A stretch of DNA of 5,102 nt from an uncultured Holophagales bacterium (GCA_937864895.1 CALMDF010000522.1:1-5102), one strand, 5' to 3'. Shown: positions 1 through 5,017, counted from the stretch's first letter. Program-made: numbers and translations. The notes: generated by a model not told the origin, from the letters alone.

Positions 1-163
1 CGTCGGCGGGGACCGGGTTCTGGGAGAAGCTCTTGACGACGAGCTTGGCGGGAATTCCCCGACTCTCGAGGAATCCGACGATGAAGGTGGCGTCAGCCTC
101 GCTCCCGACGGACGCGACCCCCTTCCAGTGCACAGCGGTGGTCTCCTTCGGTTCGTCGCTCAT
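1..163 (-). CDS. DUF2007-like small protein, 3' end cut by window edge
   Basis: The reading frame opens with ATG at 163 and runs without a stop off the left edge, giving 54 residues. A good ribosome binding site (GAGGTGA) lies just upstream of the ATG on the minus strand. After about 15 N-terminal residues, the segment VASVGSEADATFIVGFLES, followed by RGIPAKLVV, matches the pattern of DUF2007 domains: a short beta strand, a helix that starts at an 'EA'-like position, then a G-I-P turn into another strand. These are small ACT/ferredoxin-like cytosolic proteins called 'putative prokaryotic signal transducing protein'; no biochemical role is established. The identification rests on pattern recognition over about 40 residues. 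The gene lies in the same direction as the DUF883 pair upstream but 128 bp away, so it may have its own promoter. Confidence 0.7.
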   Translation of the reverse strand, partial: MSDEPKETTAVHWKGVASVGSEADATFIVGFLESRGIPAKLVVKSFSQNPVPAD

Positions 164-198
164 CGCTCACCTCGCTTCGCGGGCCCGGCCGCAGCTTC

Positions 199-231
199 AG
201 TATCGCCCCCTTCGCGGTGGGCGGGCGTCAA
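199..231 (-). promoter_or_regulatory. Possible promoter for the DUF2007-like gene (weak)
   Basis: On the minus strand a TTGACG hexamer (231-226) is followed by GATACT (204-199), 36 bp before the ATG at 163. Both hexamers resemble sigma-70 boxes, but the 21-nt spacer is longer than the usual 16-18. The assignment is therefore tentative. Confidence 0.22.
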
Positions 232-274
232 AAATTCCCGCGACGGACGCGACCCGGGCGCCTTCCCGCCCGGG
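230..274 (-). terminator. Possible intrinsic terminator after the DUF883 pair
   Basis: Downstream of the stop at 292 on the minus strand is a perfect 8-bp GC stem (CCCGGGCG, 6-nt loop, CGCCCGGG; plus coordinates 253-274). A smaller CGCG-N5-CGCG stem follows at 239-251, and then a run of five T at 234-230. The T run sits two bases plus GG after the second stem and about 18 bases after the large one, so the geometry is imperfect. It would end the two-gene DUF883 transcript before the DUF2007-like gene. Confidence 0.4.
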
Positions 275-291
275 CCCGGACCCATCGCCGG

Positions 292-576
292 TCAGAAGTC
301 CGTCGTCTCGAGCGCCCGGGAAAGCTGCCTCATCACGGCGTTCGTCGCGAGGCCCGCGACGGCGGCCGTGATGGCCTTCCCGCGGTGCCGTCCGATCCAG
401 AAGCCGACCACGGCGGCGCCGAGGAGGCACGGAATCGGGTGGTTCCGAACGACCTCGAGGGCGGCGTTCTGCCAGTCGACGCCCTTCTCGAAGGCGAACG
501 GCGCCTCGGCGCCCCCGACGGGGCCGTCCGGCGAGGCCCCGTGGGGGGCCGGCGGGCGGATCGTCGGCTCCGACAT
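292..576 (-). CDS. Small membrane protein paired with DUF883 protein
   Basis: This 94-residue protein starts at an ATG (576-574) that shares its A with the TGA stop of the upstream DUF883 gene (TGATG), a typical sign of translational coupling. Residues 1-30 are Pro/Gly/Ala-rich and look unstructured. A short amphipathic stretch (KGVDWQNAALEVVRNHPIP) leads into a hydrophobic segment at about 49-63 (CLLGAAVVGFWIG), then basic residues (RHRGK) and a second, weaker hydrophobic helix at about 68-83 (AITAAVAGLATNAVM). The 'xxNHP-hydrophobic-GxxxGxxxG' layout echoes the C-terminal anchor of DUF883 proteins, so it may be a diverged partner of its neighbour. No catalytic motif is visible. The function is unknown; I infer an inner-membrane-associated protein expressed with the DUF883 protein. 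Confidence 0.75.
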   Translation of the reverse strand: MSEPTIRPPAPHGASPDGPVGGAEAPFAFEKGVDWQNAALEVVRNHPIPCLLGAAVVGFWIGRHRGKAITAAVAGLATNAVMRQLSRALETTDF

Positions 577-854
577 CAGTCGTCGCCCCTGCGGCGGAGG
601 AGAAGCCCGAGGGCGAAGCCGACGCCGAGCGCGATGGCGACGGACTTCCCGGGATTCTGCTTCACGTAGTCGGTGACCTTGTCGGTCACCTCGTCCCACT
701 CGGTGTCGCGGATCTTGTCGCGGAGGGCGCCCGCCCGGGCCTTCACCCCTTCGGCGACCTCGTCGAACTTTTCCTTCGCGCGTCCGCCGAACCCCTCGCG
801 GGCGGCATCGATCTTCTCGTCGACCATCCTGGCGGCGTCGCTCGTCTCGGCCAT
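576..854 (-). CDS. DUF883 (ElaB/YqjD-like) C-tail-anchored membrane protein
   Basis: This is a 92-residue protein. The start at ATG 854 is chosen because GGGAGG lies 8 nt upstream; a longer in-frame form from 962 would begin with Pro/Arg-rich residues and would overlap the divergent nuclease start. Residues 1-60 are charged and helical (about 10-55, with AREGFGGRAKEKFDEVAEG). They are followed by YVKQNPGKSVAIALGVG at about 64-80 and the tail FALGLLLRRRGDD. The order 'YV+xNPxxSVAIALGVGFxLGLLLRRR' is the hallmark C-terminal anchor of DUF883, a family that includes E. coli ElaB, YqjD and YgaM. Those are inner-membrane proteins, some ribosome-associated in stationary phase and linked to stress. 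That role is family knowledge, not shown here. It is the first gene of a two-gene unit, divergent from the nuclease gene. Confidence 0.85.
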   Translation of the reverse strand: MAETSDAARMVDEKIDAAREGFGGRAKEKFDEVAEGVKARAGALRDKIRDTEWDEVTDKVTDYVKQNPGKSVAIALGVGFALGLLLRRRGDD

Positions 855-960
855 GACCTGGACCTCCCTTCCGGTAGTCTGGCCCGAATCTTCGCACGGC
901 GGCGAGCCGGGTCGCCACCGCGGGCGGTCGTGCGGGGCTACGATGAACGGAGGAGGCTTC
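855..960. promoter_or_regulatory. Divergent intergenic region of 106 bp
   Basis: This interval separates the starts of the DUF883 gene (minus) and the MBL-fold nuclease (plus) and must contain or precede promoters for both unless one is transcribed from elsewhere. The ribosome binding sites at each end are clear (GGAGG on minus near 865; GGAGGAGG on plus at 949-956). I found no hexamer pair with good -35/-10 spacing on either strand. Confidence 0.4.
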
Positions 961-2349
961 ATGCAGATCGGCTTTCACGGTGCCGCGCGGACGGTGACCG
1001 GCTCCAGGTACCTCCTGTCCCTCGACCACTACCGCCTCCTCGTCGACTGCGGCCTCTTCCAGGGCGGGTTCGAGATGCACCAGCGGAACTGGCGGCCGAC
1101 GCCGTTCCGGCCCTCGTCCGTGAACGACGTCGTCTTCACGCACGCCCACATCGACCACACGGGCTACTTCCCGCGGTTCGCGGGCGACGGCTTCACCGGG
1201 CGGGCCCTTGCGACCCCCCCGACGAAGGCCCTTCTCGGCGTTCTCCTCCCCGACTCGGGCGGCCTGCAGGAGGAAGAGGCCCGCTGGGCGAACAAGAAGG
1301 GCTTCTCCCGCCACCAGCCGGCGAAGGCCCTCTACACGGAAGACGACGCGATGAGGTCGCTCCAGCTCCTCCACCGTCTCGAGTTCGACCAGGAGACCCC
1401 GCTCCACAAGGGGCTGAAGGTGAAGCTCCACCGGGCCGGGCACATCCTCGGGGCGGCGTTTGCGGAGATCCGCTACCGGGACGGAGACGCCGGCTGGAAG
1501 ACGGTCGTCTTCTCGGGCGACCTGGGCCGCAGGGGCGTCCCGATCCTCCAGGACCCGGCCCCTCTCCCCGCCTGCGACGTCCTCGTCTGCGAGTCGACCT
1601 ACGGGGACCGGCTCCACGAGCCGACCGACCCGAAAGAGCAGCTCCGCCGCGAGCTCGAGGACGCCTTCCGGCGCGGCGGGTTCACGGTCATCCCCGCCTT
1701 CGCCGTCGGGCGCACCCAGGAGGTCCTCTACCACCTCTTCGAGCTCTTCGAGGAGGGGCGCCTCCCGAAAGTCCCCGTCTACGTCGACTCCCCGATGGCG
1801 AATTCCGTCGTCGAGCTCTACTGCCGCTACCGCTCCGAGCACGACGTGGAGATGAACGAGCTGGAGGAGGCGTCCGGCTCCCCGCTCCAGACCCCGTACT
1901 TCACCGTCGTCAGGAAGCGCGACGAGTCGAAGAAGCTGAACTTCGAGCGCGGCCCCGGAATCGTCATCTCGGCCTCGGGAATGGCGACCGGCGGACGGGT
2001 CCTTCACCACCTCCTCCACCGCCTCCGCGACGAGCGGAACACCGTCCTCTTCGTCGGCTACCAGGCCGAGGGGACGCTCGGACGGCGGCTCCTCGAGGGG
2101 GAGACCGACGTGACGATCATGGGCGAGGGTCTCGCGGTGAAGGCGGCCGTCCGGCAGATCCCCGCCCTCTCGGCCCACGCCGACGCAAACGAGCTCATCG
2201 CCTGGATGAAGACGGCCCCCGCCCCGCCGAAGACGGTCTACCTGACCCACGGCGAGCCGGCCGCCCAGGACGCCTTCGCGGAGCGCCTTCGTTCCGAGCT
2301 GGGCCTGAAGGTCCACGTCCCGGAGCCCGACGACGTCGTGGAGGTCTGA
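961..2349 (+). CDS. MBL-fold beta-CASP ribonuclease
   Basis: This 462-residue protein belongs to the beta-CASP branch of the metallo-beta-lactamase fold, the family of CPSF-73 and of bacterial TTHA0252-type RNases. The start is ATG 961, preceded by a strong GGAGGAGG at 949-956; longer upstream starts lack this support. The N-terminus (IGFHGAARTVTGSRYLL) is typical. Motifs in order are: HAHIDH at 61-66 (motif 2), GHILGA with His161 (motif 3), SGDLGR with Asp187 (motif 4), Glu211 in CESTYGDR (motif A), the beta-CASP insert, SASGMATGGRVLHHL at 337-351, His406 in SAHAD (motif B) and His430 in LTHGE (motif C). All zinc ligands and general catalytic residues appear intact. Histidine at motif C is characteristic of RNA-processing rather than DNA-processing members. 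It is therefore a probable two-zinc cytosolic endo/exoribonuclease. Its natural substrate cannot be told from sequence. Confidence 0.93.
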   Translation: MQIGFHGAARTVTGSRYLLSLDHYRLLVDCGLFQGGFEMHQRNWRPTPFRPSSVNDVVFTHAHIDHTGYFPRFAGDGFTGRALATPPTKALLGVLLPDSGGLQEEEARWANKKGFSRHQPAKALYTEDDAMRSLQLLHRLEFDQETPLHKGLKVKLHRAGHILGAAFAEIRYRDGDAGWKTVVFSGDLGRRGVPILQDPAPLPACDVLVCESTYGDRLHEPTDPKEQLRRELEDAFRRGGFTVIPAFAVGRTQEVLYHLFELFEEGRLPKVPVYVDSPMANSVVELYCRYRSEHDVEMNELEEASGSPLQTPYFTVVRKRDESKKLNFERGPGIVISASGMATGGRVLHHLLHRLRDERNTVLFVGYQAEGTLGRRLLEGETDVTIMGEGLAVKAAVRQIPALSAHADANELIAWMKTAPAPPKTVYLTHGEPAAQDAFAERLRSELGLKVHVPEPDDVVEV

Positions 2350-2446
2350 CCTGGGCCGCGGAACCGGGGCCTTTCCCGTCCGGGCCCCCCAGCTGACGGG
2401 GATCACGCGGGCCGTCGCGCTCGCGTGGGTCGTCCTCCGCCGGAGC

Positions 2447-3727
2447 GTGAGGTCGTTCTACGAGGCGCGGGGCACCGGCCTCGCCTCCGGCCTCGCCTAC
2501 TCCTCGCTCCTCTCCTTCATCCCCCTCGTCGCCTCGGTCACCGTCCTGACGTCCACCTTCTTCGGGGAGAGGGGCGGGAGAGGTTTCTACCGGCTCCTCC
2601 GCTTCTTCGTGCCCGGCACGTCCCGGGAGGTCCTCCGGGGCGTCGAGGCCCTCGTCGACGAGGCGCAGGCGGCCTCCTGGATCGCGACGGTCCTCCTCGT
2701 CTTCACGTCCATGCGCGTCTACTTCGACGTGGAGGGGGCCGCGAACCACCTCTGGGGCACACTCCGGCCGCGACGCGTCCGGCAGCGGCTGACTCTCGCC
2801 GCCCTCGTCGTCGTCCTCGGCCCGGTGGCCCTCGGCGTCGCGACCTCGCTCCTCCTCGAGAGCGGCCTCCCTCTGACCCAGCTCCACGTCCGCGGCCTCC
2901 TGGCGTCGATCGCGGCCCTGACCCTCGTCTACAAGGTCGTCCCTTCCGCCCAGGTCCGTTGGGGCGCCGCCGCGTCGGCCGGCCTCGTCGCGGGCGCCGG
3001 GCTGACCGCCCTCCGGCAGGTCTTCACCCTCGGGTTCGTCGCCCTCTCCGGCGTCGAGAAGCTCTACGGCACGATCAGCGCCATCGCCGTCTTCGTGATC
3101 GCCACCGGCTTCGCCTGGACGATCCTCCTCTTCGGCTTCTCCTTCGCCCACGCCGTGCAGTTCCGGGACGAGCTCCTCGCCCACGACGCCCCGCCCCCGG
3201 CCGCGAAGAAGCCGGGCCCCCTCGAGGAGGCGACGCAGCTCCTGCTTCGCCTCACCGAGGCCTGGCACGCGGGGGTTTCCCTCGACGTCTCCACGCTCTG
3301 CGAGGCGTGCGGCCGCTCGGCCGACGACCTCCGCTCGCGGATGAAGAGGCTCGACACGGCGGGCCTCGTCGAGGTAACGGGCGACTCGGTCCGGCTCGCC
3401 CGTCCGCCCGACACGATCACCCTCTACGCCGTGGCCCGGGCGGTCGGCGAGGCGGCGCCGCGGGCCGTTCCCACCGGCTCCGAGCCCGAGGCGGCCATCC
3501 TGCGCGCTCTCTACATGAGGGCCGACGGAGAGGAGCGGGGAGTCCTCCAGGGGACGAGCCTCGAGGACGTCTACCGCCCCCACGCCCGCCGCCGCTCCGA
3601 GAACACGGACGCCGTCGACCTCCGCCTCGGCCCGGGGGAAGGCGCCCAGCAGAGACGGGGGAACGCGCCCGGCGGCGGTTCGCCCGCCGGAGCGGACAAG
3701 GGGACGGGCGGGAGCGGCGGCGATTGA
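2447..3727 (+). CDS. YihY/BrkB-family membrane protein with C-terminal winged-helix-like extension
   Basis: This is a 426-residue reading if the GTG at 2447 is the start. Residues 11-40 (LASGLAYSSLLSFIPLVASV) align by eye with E. coli YihY ([20 protein letters not shown]). Further hydrophobic segments fall near 78-95, 115-137, 150-165, 173-200 and 210-236, the last following the YGT-I region that matches YihY LIYGVLAVIP. Six membrane spans fit the family, once misnamed 'RNase BN'; its function is unsettled. After about residue 255 comes a soluble part. Residues 258-330 look like a winged helix (LCEACGRSADDLRSRMKRL, then GLVEV and a beta hairpin), as in the longer BrkB-type proteins. The tail from about 385 is Gly/Arg-rich and disordered. 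The start is doubtful: the frame is open upstream and encodes a YihY-like leader (AVALAWVVLRRSVRSFYE), but the only candidate starts there are CTG 2393 or ATC 2402. It lies 97 bp after the nuclease gene or less, likely in one transcript. Confidence 0.88.
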   Translation: MRSFYEARGTGLASGLAYSSLLSFIPLVASVTVLTSTFFGERGGRGFYRLLRFFVPGTSREVLRGVEALVDEAQAASWIATVLLVFTSMRVYFDVEGAANHLWGTLRPRRVRQRLTLAALVVVLGPVALGVATSLLLESGLPLTQLHVRGLLASIAALTLVYKVVPSAQVRWGAAASAGLVAGAGLTALRQVFTLGFVALSGVEKLYGTISAIAVFVIATGFAWTILLFGFSFAHAVQFRDELLAHDAPPPAAKKPGPLEEATQLLLRLTEAWHAGVSLDVSTLCEACGRSADDLRSRMKRLDTAGLVEVTGDSVRLARPPDTITLYAVARAVGEAAPRAVPTGSEPEAAILRALYMRADGEERGVLQGTSLEDVYRPHARRRSENTDAVDLRLGPGEGAQQRRGNAPGGGSPAGADKGTGGSGGD

Positions 3728-3752
3728 CGAATCGGCCCGATGCGGCTAGATT
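3724..3752 (+). promoter_or_regulatory. Sigma-70-type promoter of tRNA-Ala
   Basis: TTGACG (3724-3729, five of six consensus bases) and TAGATT (3747-3752, four of six) are separated by exactly 17 bp. Transcription would begin near 3759, a short leader before the tRNA at 3768. The -35 box contains the TGA stop codon of the yihY-like gene (3725-3727), so gene end and promoter are fused. Confidence 0.72.
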
Positions 3753-3767
3753 CTGCGCCCCCACGGT

Positions 3768-3843
3768 GGGGCTGTAGCTCAGCTGGGAGAGCGCTAGAAT
3801 CGCACTCTAGAGGTCGGGAGTTCGATCCTCCTCAGCTCCACCA
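3768..3843 (+). tRNA. tRNA-Ala (anticodon CGC)
   Basis: This is a complete 76-nt tRNA with encoded CCA (3841-3843). The acceptor stem GGGGCTG (3768-3774) pairs with CAGCTCC (3833-3839) over seven positions, including the G3-U70 wobble pair that marks alanine tRNAs. The D arm is GCTC/GAGC. The anticodon stem is CTAGA/TCTAG with loop ATCGCAC, giving anticodon CGC, which reads GCG. The T arm is GGGAG/CTCCT with loop TTCGATC; its first pair is a G-U. The discriminator base is A. All invariant positions (T8, G18-G19, T33, TTC) are present. A promoter lies directly upstream and a terminator directly downstream, so this is an independent one-gene transcription unit. A CGC isoacceptor suits a genome that uses GCG codons heavily. 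Confidence 0.95.
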
Positions 3844-3935
3844 TTCAATTTGAAGGACTTACGGGCCGCGACAACGCGGCCCTTTTTCTTTCTGTCCACG
3901 TTTCTGTCCACAACAGTCTTGTGGTCGGGAGTTCG
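3812..3935 (+). repeat. 13-bp direct repeat of the tRNA T-arm
   Basis: GGTCGGGAGTTCG occurs in the tRNA variable/T-arm region (3812-3824) and again at 3923-3935, 111 bp downstream. Flanks on both sides differ. Repeats of tRNA 3' segments are usual at attachment sites of tRNA-integrating elements, but a full att core would normally reach the tRNA 3' end and this one does not. Chance is not excluded at this length. Confidence 0.4.
3863..3890 (+). terminator. Intrinsic terminator of tRNA-Ala
   Basis: A perfect 8-bp stem GGGCCGCG / CGCGGCCC with loop ACAA (3863-3882) is followed immediately by TTTTTCTT. It lies 20 bp after the tRNA CCA end. Stem, tetraloop and T run are all canonical for rho-independent termination. 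Confidence 0.9.
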
Positions 3936-4022
3936 GGAGCGGTCGCAACATCGTTGGTCGCGAGCGACTTGCCGACCGTCGCCGTTCGCGAGCTCGTCGG
4001 ACTCATCCACGGTTCTGTCCAC
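3890..4022. repeat. Three copies of TTCTGTCCAC
   Basis: The 10-mer TTCTGTCCAC occurs at 3890-3899, 3902-3911 and 4013-4022. The first and third copies extend to TTCTGTCCACGTT. The first two copies are spaced 12 bp apart, just behind the terminator T run. Read on the minus strand they give the VDRNVDRK-type peptide repeats. Their role is unknown; recombinase or regulator binding sites, or remnants of coding sequence, are possible. Confidence 0.6.
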
Positions 4023-4197
4023 GTTCGCCGGACCGATCGGGTGCCTGGCGTCTCTGTCGAGGCCACGGTTACGAGGTGAATCGGCCCGACACCGTGACCC
4101 GGCCCCCTTCGGCGCAGGCACTCGAGGACCTCGTAGCGACTCCGTCGGTAGGGGAATCGGGCGCGCGATCATGGGGCGAGATGGCCTGTCCCTCGCC

Positions 4198-4206
4198 TGA
4201 TACGAT
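4198..4206 (+). promoter_or_regulatory. Possible extended -10 box before mntA-hepT
   Basis: TGATACGAT (4198-4206) fits an extended -10 element (TGn followed by a TATAAT-like hexamer, four of six). No convincing -35 hexamer lies 17 bp upstream. Transcription would start near 4213, leaving a leader of about ten bases before the GTG at 4223 or none before the ATG at 4211. Confidence 0.3.
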
Positions 4207-4222
4207 TTCCATGGAGGCCGAC

Positions 4223-4552
4223 GTGACGGAACTGATCGAGCAGCACCAGGCAGCGCTCGCCGAACTCTGTCGACGGTTCGGCGTCGATCGGCTCTACGTG
4301 TTCGGGTCGGCGGCCTCCGGCAACCTTCGGCCCTCCAGCGACGTCGATCTCGTGGTCTCCATGGCGGACCGCCTGCCGACCGGCACGTACGCGGACCGGT
4401 TCCTGGACTTCGCAGAGGCCGTCGAAGGCCTGCTGGGTCGCCGGGTGGACCTGGTCTCCGAGCAGGCGATCCGGAACCCCTTCTTCCGTCGCGAAATCGA
4501 GGCGACCCGTCAGCTGGTGTATGGACAACCGCTCGAAGAAACTGCTGTTTGA
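4223..4552 (+). CDS. mntA: MNT-family nucleotidyltransferase antitoxin (MntA-like)
   Basis: This is a minimal nucleotidyltransferase of the DNA polymerase beta superfamily, 109 residues from GTG 4223 or 113 from ATG 4211. The GTG is preferred because GGAGG (4213-4217) lies 5 nt before it, while the ATG has no ribosome binding site. In the 113-residue numbering, residues 30-47 (VFGSAASGNLRPSSDVDL) carry the GS...DxD active site with Asp44 and Asp46. A third acidic residue is likely Asp80 in RRVDLV. The Arg common in 'GSxARG' is Ser here. In studied MntA-HepT pairs the MNT protein neutralises the HEPN toxin by transferring AMP groups from ATP to a tyrosine near its active site; this is family knowledge. 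The last 32 bp overlap the start of the toxin gene, so the two are co-translated. Codons such as GAA, GCA, TGT and CGA are used here but are rare in the left-hand genes, suggesting transfer. Confidence 0.88.
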   Translation: MTELIEQHQAALAELCRRFGVDRLYVFGSAASGNLRPSSDVDLVVSMADRLPTGTYADRFLDFAEAVEGLLGRRVDLVSEQAIRNPFFRREIEATRQLVYGQPLEETAV

Positions 4553-4874
4553 CGTCGTCTCCGCGGGCCGGAGCATCACCGAGTGGTGCCGTGGTCGTTC
4601 GTACGGAGAGTACGAGGAAGATCGGCAACTTCGAAGGGCTGTGGAGAGGGAGTTCGAGGTGATCGGCGAGGCGCTCCATCGCCTGGAGCAGGGCGATCCG
4701 GAGACGGCAGCCGGGATCGAAGATCTCCGCCGGATCGTGGGCTTCCGGAACCGGATCATCCACGGCTACGACACGATCGACGACGCGACGGTGTGGGGCG
4801 TCATCGAAGGCCGTCTTCCGAGGCTCATCGAGCAGGTGAGCGCTCTGCTCGAACAGGCCGGCGAGCGCGTCTGA
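4521..4874 (+). CDS. hepT: HEPN-domain RNase toxin (HepT-like)
   Basis: This is a 117-residue all-helical HEPN protein of the DUF86/HepT type. The ATG at 4521 lies inside the end of mntA and lacks its own strong ribosome binding site, implying coupling. The hallmark sequence FRNRIIHGYDTIDDATVW (75-92) contains the RX4HXY motif: Arg76 and His81 form the RNase site and Tyr83 is the expected AMPylation target of the MNT partner. Upstream, EEDRQLRRAVEREFEVIGEA (32-51) is the other conserved helix of the family, with the glutamate-rich start and 'IGEA' end. HepT toxins act as dimeric metal-independent RNases, tRNA being a known target in one studied pair; the target here is unknown. Length is normal for the family and no damage is visible, so the pair appears functional. 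Order is antitoxin then toxin, with a 32-bp overlap. Confidence 0.9.
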   Translation: MDNRSKKLLFDVVSAGRSITEWCRGRSYGEYEEDRQLRRAVEREFEVIGEALHRLEQGDPETAAGIEDLRRIVGFRNRIIHGYDTIDDATVWGVIEGRLPRLIEQVSALLEQAGERV

Positions 4875-4905
4875 GGGCAGTCGCGGCCGGGATCGCGTGG
4901 ATGTC

Positions 4906-4996
4906 GGTTTTCACGACCTATGGACCCCCTGACGCCGGGTTTTTCACGACCTTTCCCCCCCTGAGGGGGTAGGTTTTCCACGACCTTTCCCCCCCT
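4906..4996 (+). repeat. Three tandem-spaced repeats GGTTTTnCACGACC
   Basis: The copies are GGTTTTCACGACCTATGGAC at 4906-4925, GGTTTTTCACGACCTTTCCC at 4938-4957 and GGTTTTCCACGACCTTTCCC at 4972-4991. Copies two and three continue into seven C and a T. Copy one is the most diverged, in its second half. The core is identical except for one base between the T run and CACGACC. Spacers of about 12 to 14 bp separate the copies, so one helical face is roughly maintained every three turns, as expected of protein-binding sites. Confidence 0.85.
4949..4974 (+). other. Hairpin between repeats two and three
   Basis: CCCCC-TGA-GGGGG (4957-4969) forms a 5-bp stem with a 3-nt loop. It is flanked by ACCT (4950-4953) and AGGT (4971-4974), which can also pair around a small internal loop. 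It is strong but lacks a following T run, apart from TTTT at 4974-4977. Confidence 0.5.
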
Positions 4997-4997
4997 C

Positions 4998-5017
4998 GCG
5001 GAGACCGGGGTCTCCGC
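4998..5017. repeat. Perfect 9-bp inverted repeat
   Basis: GCGGAGACC (4998-5006) is followed after GG by GGTCTCCGC (5009-5017). It is a near-continuous palindrome directly after the third repeat copy, suited to binding a dimeric protein or forming a hairpin in RNA. No T run follows, so it is not a clear intrinsic terminator. Confidence 0.75.

Larger units (their letters stand above)
3844..4210. other. Spacer behind the tRNA without a convincing gene
   Basis: Apart from the terminator, these 367 bp hold short open frames on both strands but none with a recognisable domain, a good ribosome binding site or the codon pattern of neighbours. The minus-strand frames are rich in Arg/Thr/Asp repeats (VDRNVDRKK, VDRTVDESD) caused by the short DNA repeats here, and one runs into the antisense of the tRNA. 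The position directly behind a tRNA gene, the repeats and the lower GC content are consistent with a degraded integration site, possibly the remains of an integrase 3' end, but no recombinase motif can be seen. Confidence 0.5.

Noticed and set aside
673..960. Longer N-terminus for the nuclease starting at 673
   Set aside because: It would run antisense through the DUF883 gene and add 96 residues unlike any beta-CASP protein. ATG 961 has a strong ribosome binding site and gives the typical family N-terminus.
2361..2390. Terminator-like stem after the nuclease gene
   Set aside because: GGGGCC and GGCCCC can pair around an 11-nt loop but no T run follows, and the next gene lies in the same direction close by.
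292..2406. 704-codon minus-strand open frame opposite the nuclease gene
   Set aside because: Most of it is the antisense of the beta-CASP gene in GC-rich DNA, rich in Arg/Glu/Gly/Val. Only its last 94 codons, with their own coupled ATG at 576, form a believable protein.
2195..3583. 462-codon minus-strand frame and overlapping plus-strand frames across the yihY region
   Set aside because: They are out-of-frame shadows of the membrane protein gene, dominated by Arg, Gly, Pro and Glu, without hydrophobic or catalytic patterns.
3807..4763. Long minus-strand open frame ending in GGAEEDRTPDL
   Set aside because: The C-terminus is the antisense translation of the tRNA T-arm and anticodon region, a well-known annotation artefact. 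The frame also runs antisense through mntA and part of hepT, and its residues are Arg/Pro/Gly-rich with no domain.
4906..4996. CRISPR array
   Set aside because: There are only three diverged repeats with 12-14-bp spacers, one of which is itself part of a hairpin. Repeat and spacer sizes do not fit a CRISPR array and no cas gene is present.
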